Assembly (NCBI GenBank): GCA_004297005.1
Contig: SCVA01000030.1
Location: 1-48,364 of the forward strand
Reading direction: 5' to 3'
Source: Nevskiaceae bacterium
Lineage (GTDB): Bacteria > Pseudomonadota > Gammaproteobacteria > Nevskiales > Nevskiaceae
Length of the DNA: 48,364 bases
Shown here: one piece after another, positions 33,308 through 42,010 of the stretch
How the letters are laid out: each line of letters opens with the position of its first letter
Numbering within the stretch: the first letter of the stretch is position 1
Notes under the pieces: generated by a model
Told to the model about the DNA's origin: nothing
The model's input: the letters and a program-made list of their open reading frames with translations, nothing else
Database searches by the model: none
Position numbers and translations under genes: made by a program

Positions 33308-33398
33308 CAGATGCAGAGCGCGAGAAAAAGGTCGCGCCCCTTGTAAGTCGGCCTGCCGCCTATCCGGCCGACATTTTCCGGCCCTTTATATTTTGCCC

Positions 33399-33412
33399 AC
33401 GGTCACCACCGT
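33399..33412. promoter_or_regulatory. Inverted repeat in the sigma/cysH divergent gap
   Basis: ACGGT-CACC-ACCGT is a perfect 5-bp-arm inverted repeat 38 bases before the cysH ATG. TATATT at 33387-33392 could be a -10 for cysH, placing this repeat at the start of the transcript, a common repressor position. The binding protein is unknown. Confidence 0.3.
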
Positions 33413-33450
33413 CATGAAGCCGGCACTCCGCCGCGCCGCAGGGAGGCGAC

Positions 33451-34074
33451 ATGAATCTGGATCTGGACCGCATCAACGCCGAGCTCGGCAAGGACAGCGC
33501 CGCCCTGCTCGACTGGGCGTTGGGTCTGGGCAAGCGGGTGGTCACCACCAGCAACTTCGCGCCCTATTCGGCGGTGCTGCTGCACATGGTCAGTCAGCGC
33601 CGGCCGGAGACGCCGGTGCTGTGGATCGACTCGGGCTATGCGACGCCAGCGACCTATCGCGTCGCCGACGAGATCGTCGCGCGCCTGAAGCTGAACCTGG
33701 TGGTCTACCAGCCGAGCCGCTCGCGCGCGCACCGCGAGGCGGTGGAAGGCGCGCCGCCGGGCCTGGACGAACCCGAGCGGCTGGCGCGCTTCACTGAGGA
33801 GGTGAAGCTGGAGCCCTTCGAACGCGCGGTGCGCGAGTTGAGGCCCGAGGTCTGGCTCACCGCCCTGCGTGCCGAGAGCACCACCGAGCGGGCCGCGATG
33901 CAGCCGGTCTCGCTGAGCCGCAATGGGCTGATCAAGGTAACGCCCCTGCTGCACTGGAGCAGCAAGCAGATGTACGAGTACGTGCAGCAGCACCGGCTGC
34001 CGAACAATTTCGACTACTACGACCCGACCAAGATCGAGGGGCACAGGGAATGCGGTCTGCATACCGCGCCCTGA
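33451..34074 (+). CDS. cysH: Phosphoadenosine/adenosine phosphosulfate reductase family protein
   Basis: A 207-residue cytoplasmic enzyme of the assimilatory sulfate pathway, reducing PAPS (or APS) to sulfite with thioredoxin or glutaredoxin. Seen are TTSNFAPYSAVLLHMV (PP-loop-like nucleotide site), VLWIDSGYATPATYRVAD, LTALRAESTTERA, the KVTPLLHWSSKQMYEYV region, and the catalytic tail RECGLH. The paired cysteines of plant-type APS reductases are absent, pointing to PAPS use. It is somewhat shorter than E. coli CysH. GGGAGG precedes the ATG. No other cys genes are nearby. Confidence 0.85.
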   Translation: MNLDLDRINAELGKDSAALLDWALGLGKRVVTTSNFAPYSAVLLHMVSQRRPETPVLWIDSGYATPATYRVADEIVARLKLNLVVYQPSRSRAHREAVEGAPPGLDEPERLARFTEEVKLEPFERAVRELRPEVWLTALRAESTTERAAMQPVSLSRNGLIKVTPLLHWSSKQMYEYVQQHRLPNNFDYYDPTKIEGHRECGLHTAP

Positions 34075-34075
34075 G

Positions 34076-34101
34076 GGCGGCGGTCGATGCCGTCCGCCGC
34101 C
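34076..34101. terminator. Hairpin at the cysH / fadE convergent junction
   Basis: GGCGGCGG (34076-34083) and CCGCCGCC (34094-34101) form a perfect 8-bp stem with a ten-base loop, beginning one base after the cysH stop. It may serve both convergent transcripts. No T-run. Confidence 0.4.
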
Positions 34102-34141
34102 GCCCCGCCGCGTGTCGCGCTGTTCAGTGGGTCCCCGGGGC

Positions 34142-36409
34142 TCAGCCCTGGGCTAGGCGCTTGGGCTCGGGTGCTCCGAAGTAGATGCCCTGACTGCCCC
34201 GGCTTTCGAGGTAGTACTGCTCGGGCTTGAACACGTCCACCTCGATGGCTTCCAGCCGGGCGGCGAGCGCGGTGGCCACCTGGTTGGCCTCCTCGCGGCC
34301 GATCAGGCCCCGATGCGCGGCTTCGCCGGCCAGTTCCTCGGCGGGACCACGCGGCAGCTTGCCGGCTTTCTGCGCCGCATGGATTGTCGCCAGGACGGGC
34401 TGCACCTCGGTGCCCAGGCGGAAGGCGCGCAGCAGCCGGCCCATGCCCCCCGCCGTTTCCGGCGGCGTGAACACGTATTCGGTCAGGCGGCGGAACTGCT
34501 CGTTGTGGCTCTGTAGGGTGAGCGCGGCGGCGTGGCTGAGCGAGTCGCTGGGCGGGGTCGCCAGCGGATTCAGGCGCAGACCGGGCGTGAGGATCAGGCG
34601 CATCAGCCTGCCGAGCAGGCCGTCGAAGTTGGCGACGATGCCCTCGAAGGCTTGCTGAACCTGGGTCAGGGAGTACTCCAGCGCGTACTGCACCAGCGGC
34701 AGGTCCTCTGGGCGTCGACCCTCGGCCTCGAAGCGGCGCAGCGCCGAGAAGCCCAGGAGCTGCCAGGCCAGGGCGTCGGCATAGCGGCCGGTAAGCTTGC
34801 CGCGCGCTTTCAGCTTGCCGCCGATGGCGAACATCGCCAGGTCGGTATACAGGCCGTAGCGCGCCGCCGCCCAGCCAAGCCGTCGGTAGTAGGTCCGGGT
34901 TTCCGGAGCGACCTCGGGCACCGACACCGTCCAGCCGCGGGTCAGCCCGCGCAGCAACGTGCGGCCGAAGCCGGCGATGACGTGAGCAAACCAGCCGAGC
35001 AGATGCTTGCGGAACCTGGCGACGTCGCCCTGCTCGACGCCGTGCACCACCTCCAGGGCGTGCGGATGGCAGCGGATGGCGCCCTGGCCGAACACGATCA
35101 GGGTGCGGGTCATGATGTTGGCGCCTTCCACCGTCACGCCCACCGGCGCGGTCGAGTAGCCGATGCCGAGGATGTTGTTCGGGCCCTGCATGACGCCGGC
35201 GCCGCTGAATACGTCCATGCCATCGACGATCAGCTGACGACTGATCTCGGTGGTGTAGGCCTTCATCACGGCGGAGGTCACCGGCGGTTCCTGGCCGGCG
35301 TCGAGCGCCGAGCAGCCGAATACGCGGGTGGCTTCGAGGAGGTAGGAGAGACCGGCGATCTTGCCGACCTTGTCCTCCACGCCCTCCATGCGGCCGATGG
35401 GGATGCCGAACTGCTGGCGCACCATGGAGTAGGCGCCGGTGGCCGCCGCGACCGCCTTGGCGCCGCCGACCGCGCCGGCCGGCAGCGACACCGCGCGACC
35501 GCCGGCGAGCTGCTCCATCAGCATCTTCCAGCCCTGGCCGGCGCGTTCGGCGCCACCGATGATGTTGCTGGCCGGCACCACCACGTCCTTGCCGTAGAGA
35601 GGGCCGTTGTCGAAGGCGTCGCCGATCGGCATGTGATGGTCGCCGCTGGAAAAGCCCGGCGTGCCCTTGTGGATCAGCAGGCAGGTGATGCCTGGTTCCT
35701 CGCCCCGGCCGAGCAGGTTCCGCGGGTCGCGCAGCTTGCAGGCCAGGGTCACCAGATTGGCGACCGGTGCCAGCGTGATGTAGCGCTTGCGGAAGTTGAG
35801 CCGGATCTTGATCTCGCCGTCGGCGTCGCGGAACACCTCGCCCTCGGCCTTGATGCTGGCGGCATCGGAGCCGGCGGTGGGCTCGGTGAGGCCGAAGCAG
35901 GGGATGTACTCGCCGCGTGCCAGCCTGGGCAGGTAGTGGTCCTTCTGCTCCTCGGTGCCGTAATGGATGATCAGCTCGGCAGCGCCCAGCGTATTCGGAA
36001 TCACCACATAGGTTCCGACGCCAGCGTTGTAGCTGGTGACCTTGGCCATGATCGTGGAGATGGCCAGCTTGGAGAATTTGAGGCCGCCGTACTTCTTGTC
36101 GATGAGGAAGGACATGAAGCCCTTGCTCTTGAGGAAGTCGAGGATTTCCGGTGGCACCCGCTTGCTGCGGTTGATCTCGTAGCGGTCGACCATCCGCAAC
36201 AGCTCCTCCACCGGCCCGTCGAGGAAGGCCTGCTCTTCCGGCGAGACCCGCGAATAGGCCTCGGCGAGCATCTTCTTGAAGTCGGGGTTGCCGCCAAAGA
36301 ACTCGCCATCGATCCACACCGAGCCGGCTTCCAGCGCCTGGCGCTCGGTGTCGGAAATCTGCGGCAGCAGCTTCTTGGCCTTCATCCAGCTCATCAGCAG
36401 ACCGAACAT
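34142..36409 (-). CDS. fadE: Acyl-CoA dehydrogenase, FadE type with DUF1974 C-terminus
   Basis: A 755-residue FAD enzyme for the first step of beta-oxidation, making trans-2-enoyl-CoA. The dehydrogenase core spans about residues 80-480: FLIDKKYGGLKFSKLAIS, CFGLTEPTAGSDAASIKAEG (FAD/substrate loop), RQQFGIPIGRMEGVEDK and SGAGVMQGPNNILGIGY. The last ~270 residues are the DUF1974 extension typical of gammaproteobacterial FadE (QSHNEQFRRLTEYVFTPP). Slightly shorter than E. coli FadE. Last gene of the minus-strand fad cluster, 33 bases after the royal-jelly-type gene. Confidence 0.9.
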   Translation of the reverse strand: MFGLLMSWMKAKKLLPQISDTERQALEAGSVWIDGEFFGGNPDFKKMLAEAYSRVSPEEQAFLDGPVEELLRMVDRYEINRSKRVPPEILDFLKSKGFMSFLIDKKYGGLKFSKLAISTIMAKVTSYNAGVGTYVVIPNTLGAAELIIHYGTEEQKDHYLPRLARGEYIPCFGLTEPTAGSDAASIKAEGEVFRDADGEIKIRLNFRKRYITLAPVANLVTLACKLRDPRNLLGRGEEPGITCLLIHKGTPGFSSGDHHMPIGDAFDNGPLYGKDVVVPASNIIGGAERAGQGWKMLMEQLAGGRAVSLPAGAVGGAKAVAAATGAYSMVRQQFGIPIGRMEGVEDKVGKIAGLSYLLEATRVFGCSALDAGQEPPVTSAVMKAYTTEISRQLIVDGMDVFSGAGVMQGPNNILGIGYSTAPVGVTVEGANIMTRTLIVFGQGAIRCHPHALEVVHGVEQGDVARFRKHLLGWFAHVIAGFGRTLLRGLTRGWTVSVPEVAPETRTYYRRLGWAAARYGLYTDLAMFAIGGKLKARGKLTGRYADALAWQLLGFSALRRFEAEGRRPEDLPLVQYALEYSLTQVQQAFEGIVANFDGLLGRLMRLILTPGLRLNPLATPPSDSLSHAAALTLQSHNEQFRRLTEYVFTPPETAGGMGRLLRAFRLGTEVQPVLATIHAAQKAGKLPRGPAEELAGEAAHRGLIGREEANQVATALAARLEAIEVDVFKPEQYYLESRGSQGIYFGAPEPKRLAQG

Positions 36410-36442
36410 GGCATTGCTCCTACAGGGGGAAAGGAAAGAGGA

Positions 36443-37585
36443 TCAGTGTCCGGCGGCGGCGCTTGCGCCAGGCTGAAAACGGAACACCGGATATGGGGCG
36501 TGGGCGCCGACGCTGGAGGGCGGCAGGCCGATAACTTGATGCAGCGACGAGCCGGTGACGTAGAGCCAACCCTCCGGTCCGAAGGAAAACCCGTCGGGCC
36601 AGCGCAGGCGCTCGGTCTTGATCAGAGTTTCCAGCGCGCCGGTCTCGGGTGCGTAGCGGACGATGGCCGAGTGTTCGAGGTCGGAGAGGTAGATTCGGCC
36701 TTGGTCGTCGCTGGTGAGGCCGTCCGACATGGTCTTGGGTGCGAGTGTTTCCACCTGGCCGGCGAGCTGAGCCGCACTCAATGCCGGATTGCGCAGGTCG
36801 GCGGTGCGGACGCGGTAGAGGTGGTTGTTGCTGATCGGCGCGTAGTAGAGCCACTGGTCGTCGCGGGAGAGCGCGATGGAATCAACCCCGGGGCGAATCG
36901 CGACCAGGCCGAAGGCTTCCATCTTTCGACCCTGCACCACCGGGATGTACTTCTCCGCCACCACCGAGGGGTGGCCTTCGAGCAGGCGTCGCGCCTGGCC
37001 GCTGGCGACATCCACCACCACCAGCGCCGGCTTCAGGCCGAAGAAGCTGGCATCGGCGATGTAGACGCTGCTGCCGTCGCTGGAGATTTGCAGGTCGTTG
37101 TAGTGCGAGCCGAGGCCGGCGACGGCGCGCTCGAAGACGATCTCGCGCAGCAGCGCGCCGCTGGCGACATCGAAGGCGGTCAGCTTCACCGGCTTCACTC
37201 CGTGACCGCCGTTGTCGAGGGTCCACAGGCGGTTCTGGCTATCGATCCGGATGCCCAGCACGTCGGTGAACCGCGCCTGCGCCTCGGCGCTGGGCCAGGG
37301 GCGCGCGTGGCCGTTCACCAGTTCCACCAGGGTCTGGCTGGGGCGCGCCTCCGGATGCAGCGAGACGAACACGCGACCCTCCGCCGATACCGCGATGTTG
37401 CCGGGCGGGGTCGGCAGCTCGGCGACCACTTCCAGTGCCGAGGCGGGTAGGGTCGGAGCCCCGCTGCGGTCCGGAAAGTCGCTGCGCCCGCCGCCGTAGC
37501 GCAGCTTCACCACCAGCAACAGCACGGCGATGAGTGCGATCAGGGCCAGCAGCATCCGCACTAGCCACTTCATCGCCGTGCGCAT
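36443..37585 (-). CDS. Major royal jelly / yellow-type beta-propeller protein
   Basis: A 380-residue protein with an N-terminal membrane anchor (LVRMLLALIALIAVLLLVV) and an exported six-bladed-propeller region. Typical MRJP motifs are LGIRIDSQNRLWTLDNG, the SHYNDLQISSDGSSVYIAD strand, DSIALSRDDQWLYYAPI, and SDGLTSDDQGRIYLSDLEH near the end. Bacterial members resemble SMP-30 lactonases, and the activity is unknown. It sits four bases after fadB and 33 before fadE, so it is inside the beta-oxidation operon, which is unexpected for an exported protein. ATG 37573 is an alternative start. Confidence 0.78.
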   Translation of the reverse strand: MRTAMKWLVRMLLALIALIAVLLLVVKLRYGGGRSDFPDRSGAPTLPASALEVVAELPTPPGNIAVSAEGRVFVSLHPEARPSQTLVELVNGHARPWPSAEAQARFTDVLGIRIDSQNRLWTLDNGGHGVKPVKLTAFDVASGALLREIVFERAVAGLGSHYNDLQISSDGSSVYIADASFFGLKPALVVVDVASGQARRLLEGHPSVVAEKYIPVVQGRKMEAFGLVAIRPGVDSIALSRDDQWLYYAPISNNHLYRVRTADLRNPALSAAQLAGQVETLAPKTMSDGLTSDDQGRIYLSDLEHSAIVRYAPETGALETLIKTERLRWPDGFSFGPEGWLYVTGSSLHQVIGLPPSSVGAHAPYPVFRFQPGASAAAGH

Positions 37586-37589
37586 GGCG

Positions 37590-39725
37590 CTACTCGAAAC
37601 GCTTGCCTTCAGCCGCCATCTTCTTCAGCAGCGCCGCCGGTTGGAAACGCTCGCCGTACTTGCCGGCCAGCTCCTCGCTACGCGCGACGAATTTCGCCAG
37701 GCCCACCGCGTTGATGAACTGCAGCGCGCCACCCTGATGCGGGGCAAAGCCCCAGCCGAAGATCGAGCCGATGTTGGTGTCGGCCACCGTCATCACCACG
37801 TTTTCCTCGAAGCACTTGGCGGCCTCGTTGGCTTGCACATACATCATCCGGTCGATCATCTCGGACTGATCGAGCTGGGTCTTGGCGAGCGGGAACTGCT
37901 CGGCCAGGCCCGGCCAGAGGTGCTTTTCAGCACCGACCGGATAGTCGTAGAAGCCCTTGCCGGCCTTCTTGCCCGGGCGGTCCAGCGTCTTGACCATCTT
38001 CTCGATCAGGGCATTGGCGGGATGTTCCGGAAAGGCCTTGCCCTCGGCCGCGTAGTCCTTGCGGGTCTGCTCGAGGATATGGTGGCTGAGCGAGAGCGAG
38101 ACCTCGTCGTGCAGCGCCAGCGGACCGACCGGCATGCCGGCCTTCAAGCCCGCCATCTCGATGGCGCGCGGGTGCTGGCCTTCGAGCAGCAGGCTGGCGC
38201 CTTCCATGATGTAGGTGGCGAACACGCGGCTGGTGTAGAAGCCGCGCGAGTCGTTGACCACGATCGGCGTCTTCTTGATCTGCTGCACGTAGTCGAAGCC
38301 CTTCGCCAGGGTTTCCGGCGAGGTCTCCGCACCCATGATGATCTCGACCAGTGGCATCTTGTCGACCGGCGAGAAGAAGTGCAGGCCGATGAAATTCTTC
38401 GGCCGCGCACTGGCCTTGGCGAGACCGGTGATCGGCAGGGTGGAGGTGTTCGACGCGAACACAGAAGACGCGGCGAGCACGGCCTCGGTCTTCTTCGTCA
38501 CCTCGGCCTTGATGCCGCGATCCTCGAACACCGCCTCGATCACCAGATCGCAGCCGGCCATCTGGGCGAAGTCGGTGGTGGCGCTGATGCGGGCGAGGAA
38601 TTCATCGCGGGCCTGCGCGGTCATGCGGCCGCGCTTGACCTGCTTGTCGAGCAGGTTGGCGGAATAGGCCTTGCCCTTGTCGGCGGCCTCCTGCGTGGTG
38701 TCGAGCAGCACCACCGTCATGCCGACCTTGGCGGAAACGTAGGCGATGCCGGCGCCCATCATGCCGGCGCCGAGCACGCCCAGCTTCTTCACGCTGGACT
38801 TGGCGTAGCCATCCGGCCGCGACTTGCCCTTGTTGATGGCATTGAGCTGGAACCACAGCGTGCCGATCATGTTCTTCGACACCTGCGAGACCACGCAGTC
38901 GGCGAAGTAGCGCGACTCGATGCGGCAGCCGGTGTCGAAATCGACCATGCCGCCTTCGTAGACGCAGGACAGGATGTTGTCGGCGGCGGGGTAGTTCTCC
39001 TGGGTCTTGGCATGCGCCATCGAGGGCGCGATGGCGAACAGCTGCACCAGTGCCGGGTTTTTGGAGTCACCGCCCGGGAACTTGAACTTCTTGTCGTCCC
39101 AGGGCTGCACCGCCTTGGGATTGGCCAGTGCCCAGGCTTTGGCCTTGGCGAGCATCTCGTCTTTGTCCTTGGCCAGTTCGTTGATGAAGCCGGCCGCCTT
39201 GGCTTCGCCGGGCTTGAACTCTTTGCCTTCGAGCATCGGTTGCAGCGCCGCCTGGATGCCGATCAGGCGCGGCAGGCGCTGGGTGCCGCCGCCGCCCGGC
39301 AGCAGGCCCAGCTTCACTTCCGGCAAGCCGAACTTGGCCTTGGCGTCGTCGATGGCGACGCGGTAATGGCAGGCCAGCGCCAGTTCCAGGCCGCCGCCGA
39401 GCGCGGTGCCGTTGAGCGCGGCGACCACCGGCCGGCCGCATTTTTCCAGGCGACGCAGAAAGGCCTTGTAGGCCTCCGCCATCGCGTAGGCCTGTTTCGG
39501 GTCGGTCATCGCGTAGACCTTCTCGATGTCGGCGCCGGCGAGGAATTCCTTCTTGCCGCTGGTGATGATCACGCCCTTGATGCCGGCGTCGCCCTCGATC
39601 CTGCTGATCGCTTCGCCGAACGGCGTGGTCAGCTCGTCGTTGAGGACGTTCATCGAACGGCCCGGCATGTCGAGGACGAGGGTGGCGATGCCGTCGGCAT
39701 CAACGTTGAATTGGACTGCGCTCAT
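37590..39725 (-). CDS. fadB: Bifunctional enoyl-CoA hydratase / 3-hydroxyacyl-CoA dehydrogenase
   Basis: A 711-residue multifunctional alpha subunit of beta-oxidation. The hydratase domain (1-190) shows FLAGADIEK, ALGGGLELALACHYRVA and GLPEVKLGLLPGGGGTQRL, with both catalytic glutamates in place. A linker leads to the NAD-binding site LGVLGAGMMGAGIAYVSA (near residue 320), the catalytic FIGLHFFSPVDKMPLVEII and ASNTSTLPIT. C-terminal dehydrogenase domains end with GRFDY-like KKAGKGFYDYPVG. The layout is FadB/FadJ-like. Upstream, 239 bases containing repeat element B separate it from fadA, so the two may be unequally expressed. Confidence 0.92.
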   Translation of the reverse strand: MSAVQFNVDADGIATLVLDMPGRSMNVLNDELTTPFGEAISRIEGDAGIKGVIITSGKKEFLAGADIEKVYAMTDPKQAYAMAEAYKAFLRRLEKCGRPVVAALNGTALGGGLELALACHYRVAIDDAKAKFGLPEVKLGLLPGGGGTQRLPRLIGIQAALQPMLEGKEFKPGEAKAAGFINELAKDKDEMLAKAKAWALANPKAVQPWDDKKFKFPGGDSKNPALVQLFAIAPSMAHAKTQENYPAADNILSCVYEGGMVDFDTGCRIESRYFADCVVSQVSKNMIGTLWFQLNAINKGKSRPDGYAKSSVKKLGVLGAGMMGAGIAYVSAKVGMTVVLLDTTQEAADKGKAYSANLLDKQVKRGRMTAQARDEFLARISATTDFAQMAGCDLVIEAVFEDRGIKAEVTKKTEAVLAASSVFASNTSTLPITGLAKASARPKNFIGLHFFSPVDKMPLVEIIMGAETSPETLAKGFDYVQQIKKTPIVVNDSRGFYTSRVFATYIMEGASLLLEGQHPRAIEMAGLKAGMPVGPLALHDEVSLSLSHHILEQTRKDYAAEGKAFPEHPANALIEKMVKTLDRPGKKAGKGFYDYPVGAEKHLWPGLAEQFPLAKTQLDQSEMIDRMMYVQANEAAKCFEENVVMTVADTNIGSIFGWGFAPHQGGALQFINAVGLAKFVARSEELAGKYGERFQPAALLKKMAAEGKRFE

Positions 39726-39745
39726 TCGGGGTTCTCCTGAAATCC

Positions 39746-39953
39746 GTGAGGACGGGCGCTTTCAGCGCCCTGTGAGGGCGGCGGAGGCGCTGCGCGCTCC
39801 ACCTGTGAGGGCGCGCCTGCGGCGCTGTGAGGGAAAGGTCGCTGCAAGGGCGAGGGTGTTTGCTTGTCCCTCACAGGACGCGACAGCGCCCGCCCTCACA
39901 GCGAGCCGCGTAGCGGCCAGCGACCTCACAGCGAGCATCGCGAGCGCCCTCAC
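39746..39953. repeat. Compound palindromic repeat element, copy B
   Basis: Forward heptamers GTGAGGG (first GTGAGGA) start at 39746, 39772, 39805 and 39827; reverse CCCTCAC (one ACCTCAC) start at 39868, 39893, 39923 and 39947. Unit hairpins again have three-base loops, e.g. GGGCGCT-TTC-AGCGCCC, GCGCC-TGC-GGCGC and GCCGC-GTA-GCGGC. The core shares AGGGAYAAGCAA with copy A but in the opposite orientation, so the elements are homologous and inverted to each other. It lies between fadA and fadB, where it would be transcribed and could fold into a very stable structure. Confidence 0.85.
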
Positions 39954-39964
39954 CGGCCAGCGCG

Positions 39965-41170
39965 TCACACGCGCTCGATGATGGTGGCGATGCCCATGCC
40001 GCCGCCGACGCAGAGCGAGGCGAGGCCGGTCTGCTTGCCGCTGCGCTCCAGCTCATCGAGCAGGGCGCCGAGGATCAGACAGCCGGTGGCGCCGAGCGGA
40101 TGCCCCATGGCGATCGAGCCGCCGTTGACGTTGATCTTGTCGAGCGGGATGTCGAGATCGCGGGCGGCGCGTAGCACCACGGCGGCGAAGGCCTCGTTGA
40201 TCTCGTAAAGATCAATGTCCTTCGCGCTCATGCCGGCCTGCTTGAGCGCCTTCTTCGAGGCTGGGCCGATGCCGGTGAGCATGATGGTCGGCTCGCTGCC
40301 GGTGACCGCGCAGGCCTTGATGCGCGCGCGTGGCTTCAGGCCCAGCCTGGCGCCCATCTCCAGGTTGCCGATCAGCATCAGCGAGGCGCCATCGACGATG
40401 CCGGAGCTGTTGCCGGCGTGGTGTACGTGCTCGATCTTCTCGACCGTCGTGTACTTGCGCAGCGCGGTGGCGTCGAAGCCCATCGCGCCCATGTCGGCGA
40501 AGCTGGGCTTCAAGCCAGCCAGGGTTTCCAGCGTGGTGCCGGCGCGGATGGTCTCGTCGTGATCGAGCACGGTGAGGCCGTTCAAGTCCTTCACCGGGAT
40601 GCGGGTCTTGTCGAAGTAGCCGGCCGCCTGCGCCGTCGCCGCGCGCTGGTGCGAGCGCACCGCGAAGCTGTCGACATCGGTGCGGCTGAAGCCTTCGAGG
40701 CTGGCGATCAGATCGGCGCCGATGCCCTGCGGCGCAAAGCCGATGCCGCCGTTGACGCGCGGGTCCATGACCATCGCGCCGCCGTCGCTGCCCATGGGCC
40801 AGCGCGACATGCTTTCGACGCCGCCGGCCACCACCAGGCGCTCCTGGCCGCTCATCACCTTCATGGCGGCGAGGTTCACCGCTTCCAGGCCGGAGGCGCA
40901 GAAGCGGTTGAGGGTGACGCCCGCCACCGACTCGTGCCAGCCGGCGTAGAGCGCGGCGATGCGGGCGATGTCCGCGCCCTGCTCCCCCACCGGGGTGACG
41001 CAGCCGAGCACCACATCGTCGACCTTGGAGGTGTCGAGGGCATTGCGCTCGCGCAGGGCGTCAAAAAGAGTCTTCAACAGATGGATCGGCGTCACCTCGT
41101 GGAGGCTGCCGTCCTTCTTGCCCTTGCCGCGCGGCGTGCGCACGGCGTCAAAGATGTAGGCGTCTGTCAT
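39965..41170 (-). CDS. fadA: Acetyl-CoA C-acyltransferase (thiolase)
   Basis: A 401-residue thiolase catalysing the last, thiolytic step of beta-oxidation. The nucleophilic cysteine lies in [12 protein letters not shown] (near residue 93), with the active-site stretches [17 protein letters not shown] (His) and CVGGGMG (second Cys) at the C-terminus; [11 protein letters not shown] is also typical. Sequence flavour suggests the FadI/acetyl-CoA acetyltransferase subgroup. First gene of the fad cluster, divergent from the TetR gene with 194 bases between, and preceded by inverted repeats that may bind that regulator. SD sequence is weak. Confidence 0.92.
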   Translation of the reverse strand: MTDAYIFDAVRTPRGKGKKDGSLHEVTPIHLLKTLFDALRERNALDTSKVDDVVLGCVTPVGEQGADIARIAALYAGWHESVAGVTLNRFCASGLEAVNLAAMKVMSGQERLVVAGGVESMSRWPMGSDGGAMVMDPRVNGGIGFAPQGIGADLIASLEGFSRTDVDSFAVRSHQRAATAQAAGYFDKTRIPVKDLNGLTVLDHDETIRAGTTLETLAGLKPSFADMGAMGFDATALRKYTTVEKIEHVHHAGNSSGIVDGASLMLIGNLEMGARLGLKPRARIKACAVTGSEPTIMLTGIGPASKKALKQAGMSAKDIDLYEINEAFAAVVLRAARDLDIPLDKINVNGGSIAMGHPLGATGCLILGALLDELERSGKQTGLASLCVGGGMGIATIIERV

Positions 41171-41186
41171 GGTCTTGTTCGGGTTG

Positions 41187-41223
41187 GTAATCTGAATTAC
41201 GATCACTGTCGTCGGGGCGACGA
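41187..41223 (-). promoter_or_regulatory. Candidate operators of the fad cluster
   Basis: Two inverted repeats lie just upstream of fadA: GTAAT-CTGA-ATTAC at 41187-41200, only 17 bases from the start codon, and TCGTC-GGGGC-GACGA at 41209-41223. Either could be the site of the divergent TetR-family regulator. The first has the AT-rich half-sites usual for TetR operators. Confidence 0.4.
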
Positions 41224-41297
41224 TAAATTCTCGTCGACAAGGGCCGTGCATACCGGCCGGCATCTTGCGAACCGAGCATAGGTAGCAGGTAATCCGG

Positions 41298-41344
41298 CGT
41301 CAATGCAGCGCCGACAGCCAGCCGCTGTCGGCGCCGTCAATGCA
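41298..41344 (+). promoter_or_regulatory. Hairpin flanked by direct repeats upstream of the TetR gene
   Basis: GCGCCGACAG (41308-41317) and CTGTCGGCGC (41325-41334) form a perfect 10-bp stem with a seven-base loop. It is flanked on both sides by the direct repeat CGTCAATGCA (41298-41307 and 41335-41344). It ends 20 bases before the ATG at 41365. It may be an operator or an RNA element controlling the regulator. Confidence 0.45.
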
Positions 41345-41364
41345 AGAGTAAGGAAAGTTACGGA

Positions 41365-42003
41365 ATGAACAAGAAGAAGACCGCCAGCAAGCCCCAGGCG
41401 ATGGCCGCCGAAGGCAAGCCGGGGCAGATCGACCCGGCTACCCGCGCACGCATCGAGCAGGCGGTGCTGGACATCTTCGCGGAGCGCGAATTCCACCGCG
41501 TCGGCCTGATCGAGATCGCCCGCGGCGCCAATGTCAGCCTGCAGACGCTCTACAAGTATTACGGCAGCAAGGAGGCGCTGCTGTTCTCCGGTCTGGATTC
41601 CTGGCTGGGTCTGTTGGCGGCGCGGATGATCGACCACCTGCAGGGCATCGAGGACTACAAGGAGCGCCTGCGCAAGGTGTTCTGGGTGACGCTCGACTTC
41701 TTCGAGAAAAACCCCAAGGTGGCGCAGATGCTGATGAGCAGCGTCTACGTCAACACCTGGCGCAAGCAGGAGAACTACGAGAATCCGGCGCTGTTCGGTA
41801 CCTTCATCAAGGTGCTGCACGAGGGCCGCGAGAAGGGCATCCTCACCGACGAGGTGAGCGAGAAGGTGCTGCTCGACTATTTCTTCGGCGTGCTCGGCCG
41901 GCTGGTGCAGATGCACATCCATCGCGGCCAGCGCGAGCCGCTCACCGCCCAGGCCAATGTGCTGTTCGAGATGCTCTGGCGCTCTATCGCCAAGCAACCC
42001 TGA
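41365..42003 (+). CDS. TetR/AcrR family transcriptional regulator, probable fad repressor
   Basis: A 212-residue regulator. A basic N-terminal tail (MNKKKTASKPQ) precedes the TetR helix-turn-helix at about residues 25-72: ARIEQAVLDIFAEREFHRVGL, IARGANVSLQTLYKYYGSKEALLF. The C-terminal ligand domain is helical. It is divergent from the fad operon, the usual setting for a repressor that releases on acyl-CoA binding (as FadR/PsrA-type TetR proteins do). That role is inferred from context. The upstream hairpin and direct repeats suggest autoregulation. Confidence 0.85.
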   Translation: MNKKKTASKPQAMAAEGKPGQIDPATRARIEQAVLDIFAEREFHRVGLIEIARGANVSLQTLYKYYGSKEALLFSGLDSWLGLLAARMIDHLQGIEDYKERLRKVFWVTLDFFEKNPKVAQMLMSSVYVNTWRKQENYENPALFGTFIKVLHEGREKGILTDEVSEKVLLDYFFGVLGRLVQMHIHRGQREPLTAQANVLFEMLWRSIAKQP

Positions 42004-42010
42004 GCTTCGC

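Noticed and set aside
34532..39740. Very long plus-strand open frames opposite fadE, the royal-jelly-type gene and fadB
   Set aside because: Low-complexity translations antisense to well-conserved enzymes with correct active sites.
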